Part shown: piece by piece, positions 28,301-40,500 of the stretch
Layout of the letters: each line of letters starts with the position of its first letter
Numbering within the stretch: position 1 is the first letter of the stretch
DNA from: Struthio camelus
Taxonomy: Eukaryota; Chordata; Aves; Struthioniformes; Struthionidae
Length of the DNA: 64,000 nt
Direction: 5' to 3'
NCBI RefSeq assembly: GCF_040807025.1
Contig: NC_090967.1
Coordinates: forward strand, 4,400,001 to 4,464,000
Notes under the pieces: model-generated
What the model was told of the DNA's origin: nothing
Seen by the model: the letters and a program-made list of their open reading frames with translations, nothing else
The model's database searches: none
Position numbers and translations under genes: made by a program

Positions 28301-28869
28301 CCACCCCAGCAGAGCCAAGCCAGGTCTCTGTCACCCCTCCCTGTGTCCTTCCCAGTGATGGTGACACCAGCCACCATCTAGTCTCGCTCTCCATCACCAC
28401 CTGCACTGCTGCAGTCTTGGCACACCTGCAGGGACGGGGGGACGAGTGCCCGGCCCCGGGCACCCCCATCCCTGCAGCCCCTCTGTCCCTGCCCCAGACA
28501 CTGCTGGTGGAGTTTTACAAGGGAGCCCCAGACCTGGTGAAGTTTCAGGAGCTGTGGAGCCAGGATCAGACCTACTTGGACAAACTGAAGGTGAGGAGGG
28601 GCCAGTGCTGGGGGGAGCCACCTGCACGTTCTCTGGGCTTTTTAATAGGGTTTTTCCCACGATGGGATGCTCATGGCATGGGGCAAAGTGCAGGGAAGAG
28701 AAGGAAACAACCACAGCTGCCAGGGGTTAGGGCTGTGCATGGGCCCACGTGGGCTGGGTGATGACTGGTGTTCCCATCTCAGGGCTCCCTGGCTGCCCGG
28801 ACCCCCAAAGATCAGAGCTTCACCCATGTCCTGGAGCAGATCTACAGCCTCCTTAAGCACAGCAGCTGA
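25363..28869 (+). CDS. MPND: MPND, MPN domain-containing JAMM protein with RAMA domain
   Basis: Thirteen coding exons: 25363-25369, 25886-26118, 26202-26432, 26591-26753, 26836-26920, 27043-27139, 27392-27464, 27534-27610, 27691-27859, 27940-28010, 28138-28227, 28498-28590, 28783-28869 (491 codons plus TGA; human 471). After an acidic N-terminus comes the RAMA domain (about 60-157: AVLTRRGITLRVLL, WATHCKRLVNPAKKSGC), a Glu-rich linker, then the MPN domain. The JAMM metal-site residues are all present: Glu282 (SEVVGYLGG), His339 and His341 (WYHSHP), Ser349 and Asp352. The protein is therefore predicted to be a zinc metalloprotease of the deubiquitinase type; mammalian MPND is reported to bind N6-methyladenine DNA through the RAMA domain. 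Exon 1 encodes only Met-Ala plus one base. Confidence 0.96.
25440..25710. other. Alternating purine-pyrimidine tract in MPND intron 1
   Basis: The intron is dense in CACACGCA, GTGCGCGCAC and GCGCACGCGCGTG blocks, especially 25490-25565 and 25675-25690. Alternating C/G and C/A steps are the classic sequence for left-handed Z-DNA. Its position just downstream of a promoter is where negative supercoiling arises. Confidence 0.6.
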
Positions 28870-29151
28870 GGAGGGCAGCAGCCCGCGTCCGACGCGTACC
28901 AGGTGCCTTTCCAGCAGCCAGGGCTCGGCTCCGAGCATGGGACAACACCGCGGGGCTCCCGTTGCCCGCTGCTCCTGGGAGCTGGCCCAAGAGGTGCTGG
29001 GACCCCACTGGCTCCTGCCTGTGCCCCGAGCGGCCACTCAGGCCGTGCTCTGGCTGTCTCACAGCCTGGCCGGCCCCGGGGCAGCGGTGGAGGGAGGGCG
29101 GCGGCGGCGGTGGGAATCTCGGCTGTAAGGTATTTGTGGAAGTGGTAGTTG

Positions 29152-29157
29152 ATTAAA
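29152..29157 (+). terminator. MPND: MPND polyadenylation signal (ATTAAA)
   Basis: ATTAAA lies 283 bases after the MPND stop, followed by a GT-containing stretch (29178-29190). No AATAAA is seen nearer the stop. Confidence 0.65.
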
Positions 29158-29384
29158 GAGCAGTTCCTGAGAGGAGGCAAGTGTGCGGCTCCGCTGCGCT
29201 GGGGACACCCTGGTAGTGCTGGAGGCGATGGTGCCGGTGGCAGCGAAGACCCAGGTACCTTAAAGCTGCCAGGTTTCAGGGGCTGATCATGCTGGGCTGC
29301 TCCTCCATCCCACCGCTGCCCCGATCAGCCACGTGGAGGGGCTCTGCTCACGCTCAGGGAGAGGACGCAGCCATTAGAAAGAAG

Positions 29385-31510
29385 AAAACATTTAATACTT
29401 TTATTCAGAGATACAAGTCAAGATTTGTGGGTCGTCTTTTTTTCCCCTAAAAACCAGGAGAAACCATTACAAAAAGATCTAGCAAGTTGTCCCAGCTGAA
29501 AGACTCAATTCAATCCACCTGAGCGGGAGCCAGAGCTCCTGAGCCACCATCCCGGCCCCTGCCGGGGAGGGGACAGAGGTCACAGTCCCGAGGACACCGG
29601 TCCCTTCGGCTCCTGCGCCGCTGGGAGCGAGGGGGAGCCGCGTCTGCCCCCACCGTGTCCTGCATCGGGGTTGGGTGCCGGACAAGGGGCAGCTCCCGCG
29701 GGGAGATGGGCCCGCTCGGACCATGGCGCCCTGGGCTCAGCCTCGGCTGGGCGGCGTGTCAGTGCCAGGGCTCAGACATACATAAACATGCATGGTTAAA
29801 AACGTTAAAAGGGTTTTGCGTAAATGTAACAGGAGACGGGAGCAGCGGGGACGGGGAGGTGCTGCAGCGCGGGACTGGTACAGCGCCACGGCTCGACCCC
29901 CCGGCCTGGAGGCGATGGGGCTAGTTAAGGAAGGAGAGCGGTACCCAAACCCTGGCCACCCCCGCAGCAGAGGGGCAGAGCCGCTGCCCGCCACCGCCCG
30001 GCCCACGGGGGCCCAGCGGCGGGAGGGAGCGGGCCGGGCGCTGGGACGGGAGGAGGGCAACCCTCTTCTATCAACACTGGAGAAAGGAGGAGTCGAGCAC
30101 ACGGGCTGGAGGGGCAAGAGCGGCTGGTGGCTGCAGGCTCAGCCTGGGCTTCGCGGCCGCGCTGGCGGGAGCCCTCCCTGCCGCGCGGGTGGGAGACGGC
30201 AAACGCCTCTGCCGCCGGACTCCCTCCCTACACCCGCGCTACGAAAGGTGCCAGGATGCTTGGGGCGAAGGGGGCCGCGCCACCCGGGGCTGCTGGGCAC
30301 CCCGTGGGACGCCAGGGCGGCCGGGATCAGCGGCAGAAGCGGCACAGAGACCTAAGCTATCCTTTTCCACCAAACCTCTGCAGGTAGCCAAAGCAGCAGC
30401 TCCTAAGCTAGATGGCCTAGAGCCCACGGGGGCCACAGCTCCTGCCACGGCACCGAGGAGGGTCGCTGCGGGGAAGAGCTGGGGCAGCGGGAAAGGCACG
30501 AAAAGATTAGACTAGCTTAAGCCAAGCAGTACCGAGGGGCTAACGATGGTCCTGCGGCAGAAAGGAGCAACCACCACCTTTGGAGCCAAGCTCTGCCAGG
30601 GGAAGGGGCAGAAGGCTAACTGCTTACACCAGACATCTCTGCTCTGTCCTCCCAGGGAGGGGAGGGACGGCGCAGAGCCACAGGCAGGGCTCAGCACCCA
30701 TGACGAGGAGTGGGAAGGCTGGGCTGGTTAGTGTTCGACCTGCATCGTAGTGTTGCTCTGCCACGCGATGCCTCCGCTGAGCCCTGGGCATCGGGGAGCA
30801 GGGGCAGCCGCGGTCCCCTCCCACAGCAGCACGGGGGGCCCGGGGGACCCAGCTCCGGTGTCAGGACAAGCAGGGACTTGGGGCTGTGCATCCCCAGGGA
30901 GGCAGGTAGTGTTCAACGGCTGCTGGCCTCCCCCAAGGCAAGGGGAGTGAAGCTCTCGGCCCGGTGTGGAGCTGCTTTACCCCACGTGGCCCCTGCTACC
31001 ACTGCTGAGAGGGCTCCCGGCCAAGCTCGCCCAGCGCCGGGCCACGTGTCACCCCGCGCTGATGCTCAGCACGAAGGACGCGCGCCCCGAGCGCGACCAC
31101 GCACGCGGCTCTCCAACACAGTCAACCTGTTTGACACGGACGCTTGACCCAAAGGAAAGAAAACGTGACAAGGAGAGGCCTGTGGCTCGGCTTAATCGTA
31201 CGAACCGGGAGGAACCTGGTGGGGCTTGTAAAGTACCTAAGAGTTCAAGCACCAGAAGGACCAAACCAAAAAAAAAAAAAAAAGAAAAGAAAAAAAAAAC
31301 CAAATTCACTGGGTGGGGAGGGCGCTTGACCCTTCTGGCTTGTTCCCTGCTGGCAGTCTCGCCCTGAAGCAGACGCATAGATTTAACGCAGCCGCGTCTT
31401 CCCACCCGCCCCACCGGAGAGGCCTAGTGTCAGGATAAACGTGGAATGCAGGCTCGGCCCGCGCGCCGCGGGGCAGGCGCGGGCAGGGGGGGACGGGGAG
31501 AGATGCTGTT
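29385..31510 (-). other. SH3GL1: SH3GL1 3' UTR
   Basis: Uninterrupted sequence between the SH3GL1 stop and its polyadenylation signal, with no exon or tandem repeat. An A-rich tract at 31266-31301 (plus strand) reads as a U-rich element in the SH3GL1 mRNA. The left part is moderately GC-rich and has no recognised element. Confidence 0.65.
29400..29405 (-). terminator. SH3GL1: SH3GL1 polyadenylation signal
   Basis: TTTATT on the plus strand (AATAAA for SH3GL1) is followed on the gene strand by an ATTAAA at 29391-29396. This ends a 3' UTR of about 2.1 kb. The signal is only about 240 bases from the MPND signal on the other strand. Confidence 0.75.
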
Positions 31511-34500
31511 TCACTGAGGTAGCGGAACCAGCACTTCCACGTAGTTGAGCGGGAAGAAGCCCGACTGGCCGTTGATCATGCCCTCGTACCAGTTTTCGTC
31601 GATCTGGTTGGTCAGGGTGATGATGTCGCCTTCCTTGAAGCCCAGCTCGCCGTCGTTTTCGGGCTCGAAGTCGTACAGCGCCTTGCAGCAGGGCTGGTCC
31701 AGGTGAGCTGCGGGGAGAAGCAGGCGGGAGAGGTGAGCAGGCCCTCGGCGCCCCGGCACGGCTGTGTGCCGCTCACCCTGGCAGATGCTGGATTACGGAG
31801 CCTGCCAGAGCCGGGACTTGCTCAACTCTGGTTTCCCAACCAAGCGCCAGGGCTCTGTCCCTTAACTTGGCCCTCACACTGTAGTACATTAACTCAGCCA
31901 GTTCAAACTCCTGCATGGCTTTTAGCTCACGATTTCTCTGCCTTCTTGCTCCAACCATCGCCTTTCGTGATCTCCTCCCAAACCAGTCCCTCGCTTACAG
32001 CACCCAGCGCTGCTTGTTACCGGTGGAGTCCCCTCACCGCACCAGGAGAGAAGTTGAACTCCGAGCTAAACTACAGCACCACTCGGACAGCACGCTGGAA
32101 ACCGGGCAGAAGCGGTAGCCACGTTATTCCTCCATCGATGACAGCCTGCTGTCCAGTTAGTCGGTTAGTCGATGATGGGGTTATCCATACCCATGTGCGA
32201 GGGAGGAAGAGCCGCAGGGATTTCCCGGCCAGCTCTGTATGCTTTATCTGCTCCAGAGGAGTCACCCCCAGGCCTGACGGCGATGGGAGGGAGAGGCCCT
32301 GCTGCAGAGCGGCCTCTCGGAGAAGAGGCTCTGCATTGCCGCTGCCTCTCCGGGCAGGGGGCTTCAACCCCCTCTGGCAATTAGCAGCACGGTGACGCAC
32401 GTGAGGCCCCCGAGATAGCCAGGGCTGGGCCAACGGCAAGGGAGAACTCAGATCTCCTTCCCACATCTCAGCTACATGATTTAAGCATGAGGCCTTTAGA
32501 CTGCAAACAGGATTAGGGGTGTTTTGTAGCAGGGAAAGCTGCTGCCTGCTCTTTTTACGCACTAAAATAAAAGCTCCGAGATGGGCAGGCACCAAGCTTT
32601 GTGGTTGTAGGGACCTTACTGAAAACAGATGGAGCTAACACAGACTGCCACGGTCTTCTCGTGGCCCTCGTTTCCCCTCCCTGCGGCTCCAGAGCCTGAG
32701 GAGGCTCTGTGCTAGAGTTCTCCCAGACAGGATGGGGAAAACAGCACGACAAAGACAGCACAGCTGGCTTGCTGAACATCCACAGCAAGGAAGAAACCAA
32801 CACTAAAAGAGGACCCAGAAAACACCAAAAGCAGCAGCCAAAGCAGGTCCATTTTTCAGACAGCTTCCCAAAATACCAAGCTGGTCCGGCAACCACAGCA
32901 CTTCCTCTACACCAGCCTCAAGTCTTCCTGTCCACCAGCCACACCACTACAAGCCCCACACTTTACCCACTCTAATGGCTCCAAGCCATGGCACCAGCCT
33001 GGCCTCTGCACCCCAACGAGAGCCCTCCAGGCCCCTCTGGCAGGAACGCTGACCTGCAAACCCTGCCCAGGGCCTTCCTCGCTCCCGTGACCCACTCAAG
33101 GCTCCTTGCTGTCCAGCCGGGAGCATCTGCCACAAATCCCACTTGGTGTTTCTAAGCACTACCCACTCTGTCCCCAGCCTTCAGCTGTAGCATATGGGGG
33201 CAGCAGATACTATGAGCAGGAGAGATCAGGGCTGGGTTGCTTGTATCAGGAATGGGTAGTCACTGAGATGTCTGACACCTCCTGGAGGAGCATCTGATCT
33301 CTGTGGTCTCAGCAGACACGCCTACATGAAGACAGCTGCTCCAGGGGAGCAAAAGCCCAAGTTTGAGGGCAGTAAATATCAGTATAACACCGCTGTGTTA
33401 ACTTGGGCCTTGGTAGAGGTTTAGCTCAGCTGATCTGCTGGCCAGGCACAGAGGAATTAGTGGCTCCAAGCAGCAGCGCAAATGGAGGTGGAGCAAGGAG
33501 AGATGAGGAGAGATGGTCACACGTCATGCAGTGCAGAGGGAGGAAACTCACGGATACTCCTGACGGAGGCCCGGGACGGCTTGTCGGATCGGAAAGAGGA
33601 GGAAGCTGCTTCCAAACAAAAAGAGACATGCTTAAAACAATGTGAACTGGAGAGAGGGAAAGGCAGGCCCCAAAGGGAGGATCTGTTAGGAAAAACAGGG
33701 CATCCTGCATGCTGCGTTAGAAACCCATCTGCCTCATCGGAACCAGGGAGGGATGAATGCAGCGTGATGGAGGACAGGGAGGGAGTGAGATATATTTAAT
33801 TTTTCCTCTCTGCCACTGCTGGCACCGACTGGACGCTAAGGGTTAGTGACCCAGGCTGGAGGCCCTGCTAGGACTTCCCCAAAGCCAAGATAATGAACGC
33901 TGCCAGGCCCCAAGAGAAAACAGCCTGAGTGTCGAGGCTTTTCAGACATCTTCAGAGCCACCAGCTCACACAGGCACATCCAGCACACCAGAAATAGTAT
34001 TTCCAGGCAGAGAATTCCCCTCCATCCCCAAGCCCATGCTCTGCAGACACCCGCGTGCACATACGTGGGACAACTTTACCTGAGACTTTGGGGGTAGGAC
34101 TGCAAGAGAAGCCTCCGTTAGATTGGTCAGTGTCTCCAAAGTCATATGTCTCCCTGGGTTTGGGCTTGTATTCTCGCTTGGGACGTGAAGAGGCCTCCCT
34201 CATTCTAGAAGAAGGAAAAGAAACCTGATTAAATTGAAGTGACACTGAGTGCGATGAGATCGACTCATGTCTCGCCTGCTGCTGTGAATGCTCTGGAGAA
34301 ACGATGCTGTGGTCTTGTCGAGGCTAGAACAGGAAACCTTCCCTCCTGCATCCCTGACAGCTCCTGCTGATCAAGGCAGGTATCACCTGCCCCTCGCACC
34401 TGCACAGAGGCAAGTCTTAGCTGTCTCCATCTCAGGCCTGGGACTGAGCCGGTCCTGCAAGGCTGTATTTAAAGGCAGAATTTGACACAGAGAACTCTGA

Positions 34501-37500
34501 GCAACGTGACATCCATTCTCCTTAGTGGCTACGCAGAGGAGCGGACTGGCTTTTTTTGTACGCACAAATCTGTGCAACCCTCTGTGCTGGGGCATTTTTA
34601 AGATGGATCTTCCCCAGGATTTGTGAGCTCCCCTTCATGTTGGCCCTAGAGAGGGCAAGACGCCCTGGACTCTGCTTTGGAGATGTCTCAGGCAAGTATT
34701 GCTCTCAGGCCAGCAGAGGACACTCGTGCAGCAGCTCGAAAGCTCACACTGGCAGGATACTCCCAGTTCTTCTTAATTCAAACCAGACATACCAGCCACT
34801 CAGCAATTTCTTGTATGACGAATGAACAGCATGGCAGCATCGCTAAATCACCCTGAGAAGTGGAAACACACTGCCTTGGCTCTGTCCAAGCCACTCTGCA
34901 TCAGGCTGACGAAGGCACATCCCTGGCTCAGGAGGGAAGTCTCAGACACAATAAATCTACTTCTCCTTCCTTGTACAGAGCTTGGGGAGATGCTTGCTCA
35001 GGTAAGACAGAGCAGCAGGAAGAGGGACTGTGCAAGTCACAGCAGTCACGTGAAACAGCTCACTAGCTATTTCAACAGCAGCTCTGTGTTACTTGGCACT
35101 TCAGCAGCAGCTGCGTGTTCTCTGGGGCCGCAGGGAGCGTGTGGAGGTCGGGCACTCAAGGAGGGGCAGGGAGAGCAACAAGGCCATGTGTCTCCATGGC
35201 CCACCAGGGAGTGCCCAGCACTACCCCTCAGGTAGAGCCCCTGGGAACGCTCCTCTGCACCAGAAGCCAATCTGCCTTTCATGAGCAGGCACGCAAGGCT
35301 CGAAGCTCCAGGGCATGTACAGTAGTGCCACATCTGCGGCAGTGTCTACCAGGAGACTCTCACGTAAACTGAAGGAAGAGCCAGGGCTTGCTGGAAAAGG
35401 AGGAGTCTGGCCTGGGGGGCTCAGAGAGACAGCCTTTAAGAAAGTGATCTCTTTGGCTTTCCTCTGCCAAATTCAACCTCAGCTTTCCTGGGAGCAGCAC
35501 ATCCTAATTCAGGCACAACTCAAACCAGCAGACATCAGTTACTCATGGAGCAAGCACAGAGGTTTTGCTTCAGATGCCAGAACGTACCTGTAACTGAAAA
35601 TGGGTTGTGCAGCTGCTATTGCTTCCTCCAATCCAAAGGAGCTTTGGATTGAGGCAGCAGTGACTGCAAGAAGTGGCCTTAATACCAGGAGATAAACCTA
35701 GAGGGACAGCCAGGTACTTACAGACACATAGGACAGGAGGAGCTTCTGGCTGTAAAAAGTGGGAGTCCCTGCAGCACCCCAAGACTCACCTGCGTTTGAG
35801 TTTGTCTGCAAGCTCGTCCAGGATCTGCACTGCCTGCCTGTGATAGTCCAGCTGGGCATCCACCAGGGCCGAGAGCTGGCTCACCTGCTCGATCTGCAAG
35901 AATCACACCAAGGAAGGATGAACGGCTCTCCCTAGCTGACAGGGGACTCCAGTCACACGCAGGGGATGAGAATGTATTGAGAAACGCATATAAAGAGCAA
36001 CTTTCCCAGGTGTCTAGGAGAAGATTCAAGATTTCAGATACTGGAGGTCAGTCACTGACTGAGACTCAGCAGGACGAGAGGCCGCTGCCTGCAACCCTTG
36101 GGGCTTCACTAGCTGTTCAAATCCTTCCCAAGTGAGCTGCATCATCTGTCCAAACTTGTTCCCACTGGCACACATGCACACTGAGAAGAAACCCGTTTGG
36201 TACAACAGCAGCCTCTCCTCTGGCCACAGGCTGGAAGGGGCTAGAGAGAGGATAAAGGCCTGCCAAGCTATGCGCTGTGCACCCAGATCTGGATTATCAG
36301 AGAACAAAACCACATAGGGAAAAGTGAGAGTGGAACTTTATAACTCTTCTATCCCTCAAGAAATCCCACCCTCGTGAACATGGAAACACACACACAGGAC
36401 AGAGAGATTGAGGCGCTCCGTCCAAGCACTCACATCAGTTTCTAGGAGGTTGTGCATACTGGTCTCAGCTACTTCCTTGGACTCTTCAAATTTCTCCATG
36501 GCCTGTCGAAGTTCCTCATCGGGGATCTTCCCCTGTCGTTTCTTCTTGTAGTCAAAGTCCAAGCGTCTGCCTTCCAGCTTCTTGAGATGGTGCTGGGGAG
36601 CGGATGGTTAGGAACGGTAAAGGAAAAGAAGGAGAAGCCGGGGCTGGGCAAAACCAAGCTCTCCTCTTGAGAAGGCAGCTCTAGTTATGGGCTAGGCTCA
36701 TTTGTTTCAGAAACCTGATCTCAGAGCACACGCTTCTGGGGCTCCCACCTTCATTCAGGCTCCTGGGAGGCCCCAGCTCCCAGCAGGTGATGGAGAGCTG
36801 CAGGTCAAGGTTGCTAGGAGGTGGCAAGGAGGACTAGACTGTTCAAACTCAGGTTGGCAGACGATTACGACTGTGGCTGTGGGTACTCTCTATTAAGAAA
36901 AAACTCTCAACCAACTGATGAGAAGATGCTTTTTAAAGACGCCCTTGTAATTGAGGGCTGGAGGGAAACAGAACTGTAGTAAGCAGCTCAGGTCTGTTTT
37001 CCACGCAATTGTTTCGGGAGGATGAAGAGCTAGCCCAATACCTTCAGTTCCTTGTGGACCATGAGGATCTCGGGAAATTAGGAACTGGGATGCAGGTTCT
37101 GAGCAATGCATCCCCTGACCACTTAGGGCAGGGCTGTTTAAATTAGCTCTACAGCAGCCAGCAGAATTGGGGTGTCCAATAGACACTGAAAGTACTGAAA
37201 CTATAGCGGACAGCTGTTTTACCTGGGACACTGCTGTAAGTGAGAAAACACTCAGAGTTGCCCTGAGAAATGTAGGTTTGGATGGATCCTATTAAAAGCC
37301 TGGCCATGCTTTGGCTTTTACTTGTCTCCCAGATAGCACAAGGGAGCTACCAAGCTCTACGTCTCCCTAGCGAGACACTGCAGGGCCTTCTACGTTTGCT
37401 ACGTAAGAGGCCTAGAGGGAAGCTCACTCACAGCTTGAAAGTTGCGTTATGGGATCTGGGATGTTAACGCAACAGAGCCAACACCAGTGAAGCACATTGT

Positions 37501-40500
37501 GACGTTTAACACAAGGCAGCCCTGAATGGAACAGGATTGGGACATCGCAGCACAAAGAACCAAATTCAGCAATCCCAGAACGTAAGTCAGGGCTTACTGT
37601 CACAAAGTATGCTCCACAAAGCGAGCCAGGTTAACGAAGTACCTCCGTTCAAACTTACATCCAGTCTTGTGAGCTGGTCAGGAGCAGTAGCAGCAGCAGT
37701 GATGCTGAGCACACTGAGGGGGAGGGAATTCTAGTGAATCTGATGAGAGAAAGTCCATAAAGTGCAGGGGAACAGACTCGATACCTATGCGAGTCCACCT
37801 GGATTCCCACTGTGGCGGAGCAAGCGATTACATGCACTAATAGCCAGAAGAGGCCAGAATCCAAAGAGATGAAGAGGAGAGAAAAAAAATCTTGGGGTTT
37901 ACCTGGATTTCTTTCAGGTCTTTGTCACACAGGTTCTGGAGGGGATCAATAAAATTTTGTTTGACTTCAATATCCAGCGAGTCCTTCACTTCAGCCAGTC
38001 GTTTCATAGATTCACCAGCATCAAGAAGTGCATCGCCTTCAAGTGAGAAAAGGAAGGGAAGAGAGAGGGAGAAGGAAAATAGGCCAGCCAGTTACACAGA
38101 GCCGAAGTCTGTGGCAGCTGCATGCAGAGCCATTCTGCCAAGACACCCAGCGTGTGCAAGCTCCGTCACATGTCAAACGCCCCCACGTTTCTATCTGGAG
38201 CAACTCTCCGAGCCTGGCACAGAGGGAGCATCGCCTGGTGCGAGAGCAGGCAACTGCATGTCAGTACTGACAGTTCCGCAAGACCAACATGCTTCAGTGT
38301 TTTCCTCTGAAAAACAGGGATGATCTCTACCAACTACACAGAGGAAGGAAAAGGTGAAAATATTCTCAAAACACTCCTGTTAGCTCAGCGAGTCACTGAG
38401 CTACTAATTGGCAGAGCAGTGCTTTAACCTTGCTCTGTTCCTCAGCCGCGGCTGGCAACAGAAGCCTGGGTAGAGGCACGTTTGGTCTGATTCAGCCCAG
38501 CCGTCCTTTTTGTTCAGACAGTTTTAAGCCCAGAGCGCTCTGAACAAACTGTTAAAGTTTCCCCAGATGCTGGCAGCAAACCTGCAGCCTTTTACTGATT
38601 TTAGATGCTAACCTCTATTGGGCCAATCTTCTTCTCTCTGTCAAATCAAGAGAGCTCAAAACTGCTTATTGAAACCGATCCAGTTTCATGCTTTTCTAAG
38701 GTTCCTACCACAACGACAGTTAAGCCAGACAGACTAGCAGCAAAGCATTTCTAGTCTTAGCTTTTTATTCCAGTGGAAACCATTTGTAGATTAAATTATT
38801 ACTGCGCAGCTTTGGCAAACCAACTGTTTCAGCACTGGATTAGTGCAGGAGAATATGCAAGTGAAATAGATGGTAAAGTGAAACCACCAGTCTACTGTCC
38901 AGCTGGAAAAAAATATACAGAGTGTATTTGCAAAAGAGTTATTTCAATTTTAATAACTCTAGATAACCCGTCATAGGGATGGGTGCGGTATTAAAATGTA
39001 AACTTATCAAGTTAAGTGTTCTTTTAAAGAGAGGCTATTAAAGGAAGTCAGGTTTGGTACGCTTTTCTAAAAACTTCCTTCCCCCTTGTGCTCCATAATA
39101 ACTCTGGTTCCTGCAGGCCAAGAGAGACGCAGGGCTCTGAGTTGGCCAGAGATACTCTTGAGACCTCTTTGTCATTCCTACAAAGTAGCCAGAGCTTTTT
39201 AATTTTCCAGAGGCAAGAAGGCTCCTCCCTGCACGGGAAGTGATCAGACAGCTGTGCACTGTCCTGGGTCTGTCACATGTGCAGGCCAATGTTTCAGTGG
39301 ATTAAAATTGATGTCATCGAAAGGCTTCACCTCCTCCTCCCGGCAAGTCACACATGGTTTGTTTCATGGTTATGAGGAATTACTATACGGAAAGATTTCT
39401 TGGCTACGGCCTCCCTACAGCAGAGTTTTAGCTGGAAATTGCATAGTAAAACTCCTAATCTCATTCAATCTAGTTTCCACGTCACCACTGTTCAGTTTAG
39501 AAGCAAGGAGGTCGTTTTTCCCACATGCAGACTTTTCCAAATGTTTAATTAAAAAAAGGCATTAGGAGGTGGTTTTGCACCCAATGCAAAGCACTACGAT
39601 CCAGCACACTTGGGCTCTCCTCTTCCCTTCCCTGCCACCCTGAGCGGAAGTCTCCCAACCCCTCCCAAGGGCCCCGGTACGGGCCAGTGAACAGGGAGGC
39701 TTTTGACAGCATCGACACCAGCCACGAGCTGTGGCTTTTGCCCTAGATTTTGCTTTCAGAAAATAAGGCATGGCCATTGCCATGCATTTGCTCCAAGACT
39801 GCTGTAGATCTGGCATTCACCCCTGGTCTGGGACTGAGGCACACGCTGTTACGTGATACAAAAGGGTCACACGGCCCTTCAGGAATTTCAGAGTTACAGT
39901 TTGGAAATTCGGAGCCAGCCTTTTCCACCTCATCTGCACTCTCCTAAGGGGAGCAGCCTGACAGGACACTCACCGAAGTTGGAATCGTCGCCCAGCTCCT
40001 TGCCATATCGGATCATGCTCTCCCCCAGCAGCCCTTCTGACTGCGGGTAGCCGGGGTTCTTCACCTGTCCACGGATCTTCGACATCGTGTTGAGCATGGT
40101 TAACTTGGCTCTGGAAGCTGGCACAGAAACAGCCACAGCCGTGTTTGCAATTACTTGGACTTGCCAGCAGCTGCTGGCCACTGCCAACTTTTTTTTAAAG
40201 CTACTCCCAAAGCCAACAAGCCCTATTGTCCTCATCTACCAGAAATACCACTCGCTACGAAAAGAGAAGTTGCTTTTCCAAGACAGCAAGCAAAAATAGT
40301 TCCCCACAGCTCGCCAGTGAAGGCCAAAGGAGTTTCCCCAGCCCTCCCATGGCCCCTGGAGTGCTCTCTGAATGAGCTGGCTGGAAAGAAGCAGGACAGC
40401 AGGCTCCAGAGGTGATAACTACAAACCCAGCCACCCCTTCTCAGCCCAGAGACGCCGCTTTTTCTGGACACCCCAGCAAAAACAGGTCCCCCCTGGTTCC

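Noticed and set aside
31266-31301. A-rich tract suggesting a retroposed copy tail
   Set aside because: No target-site duplication or recognisable SINE/LINE body adjoins it, and it lies inside the SH3GL1 3' UTR.
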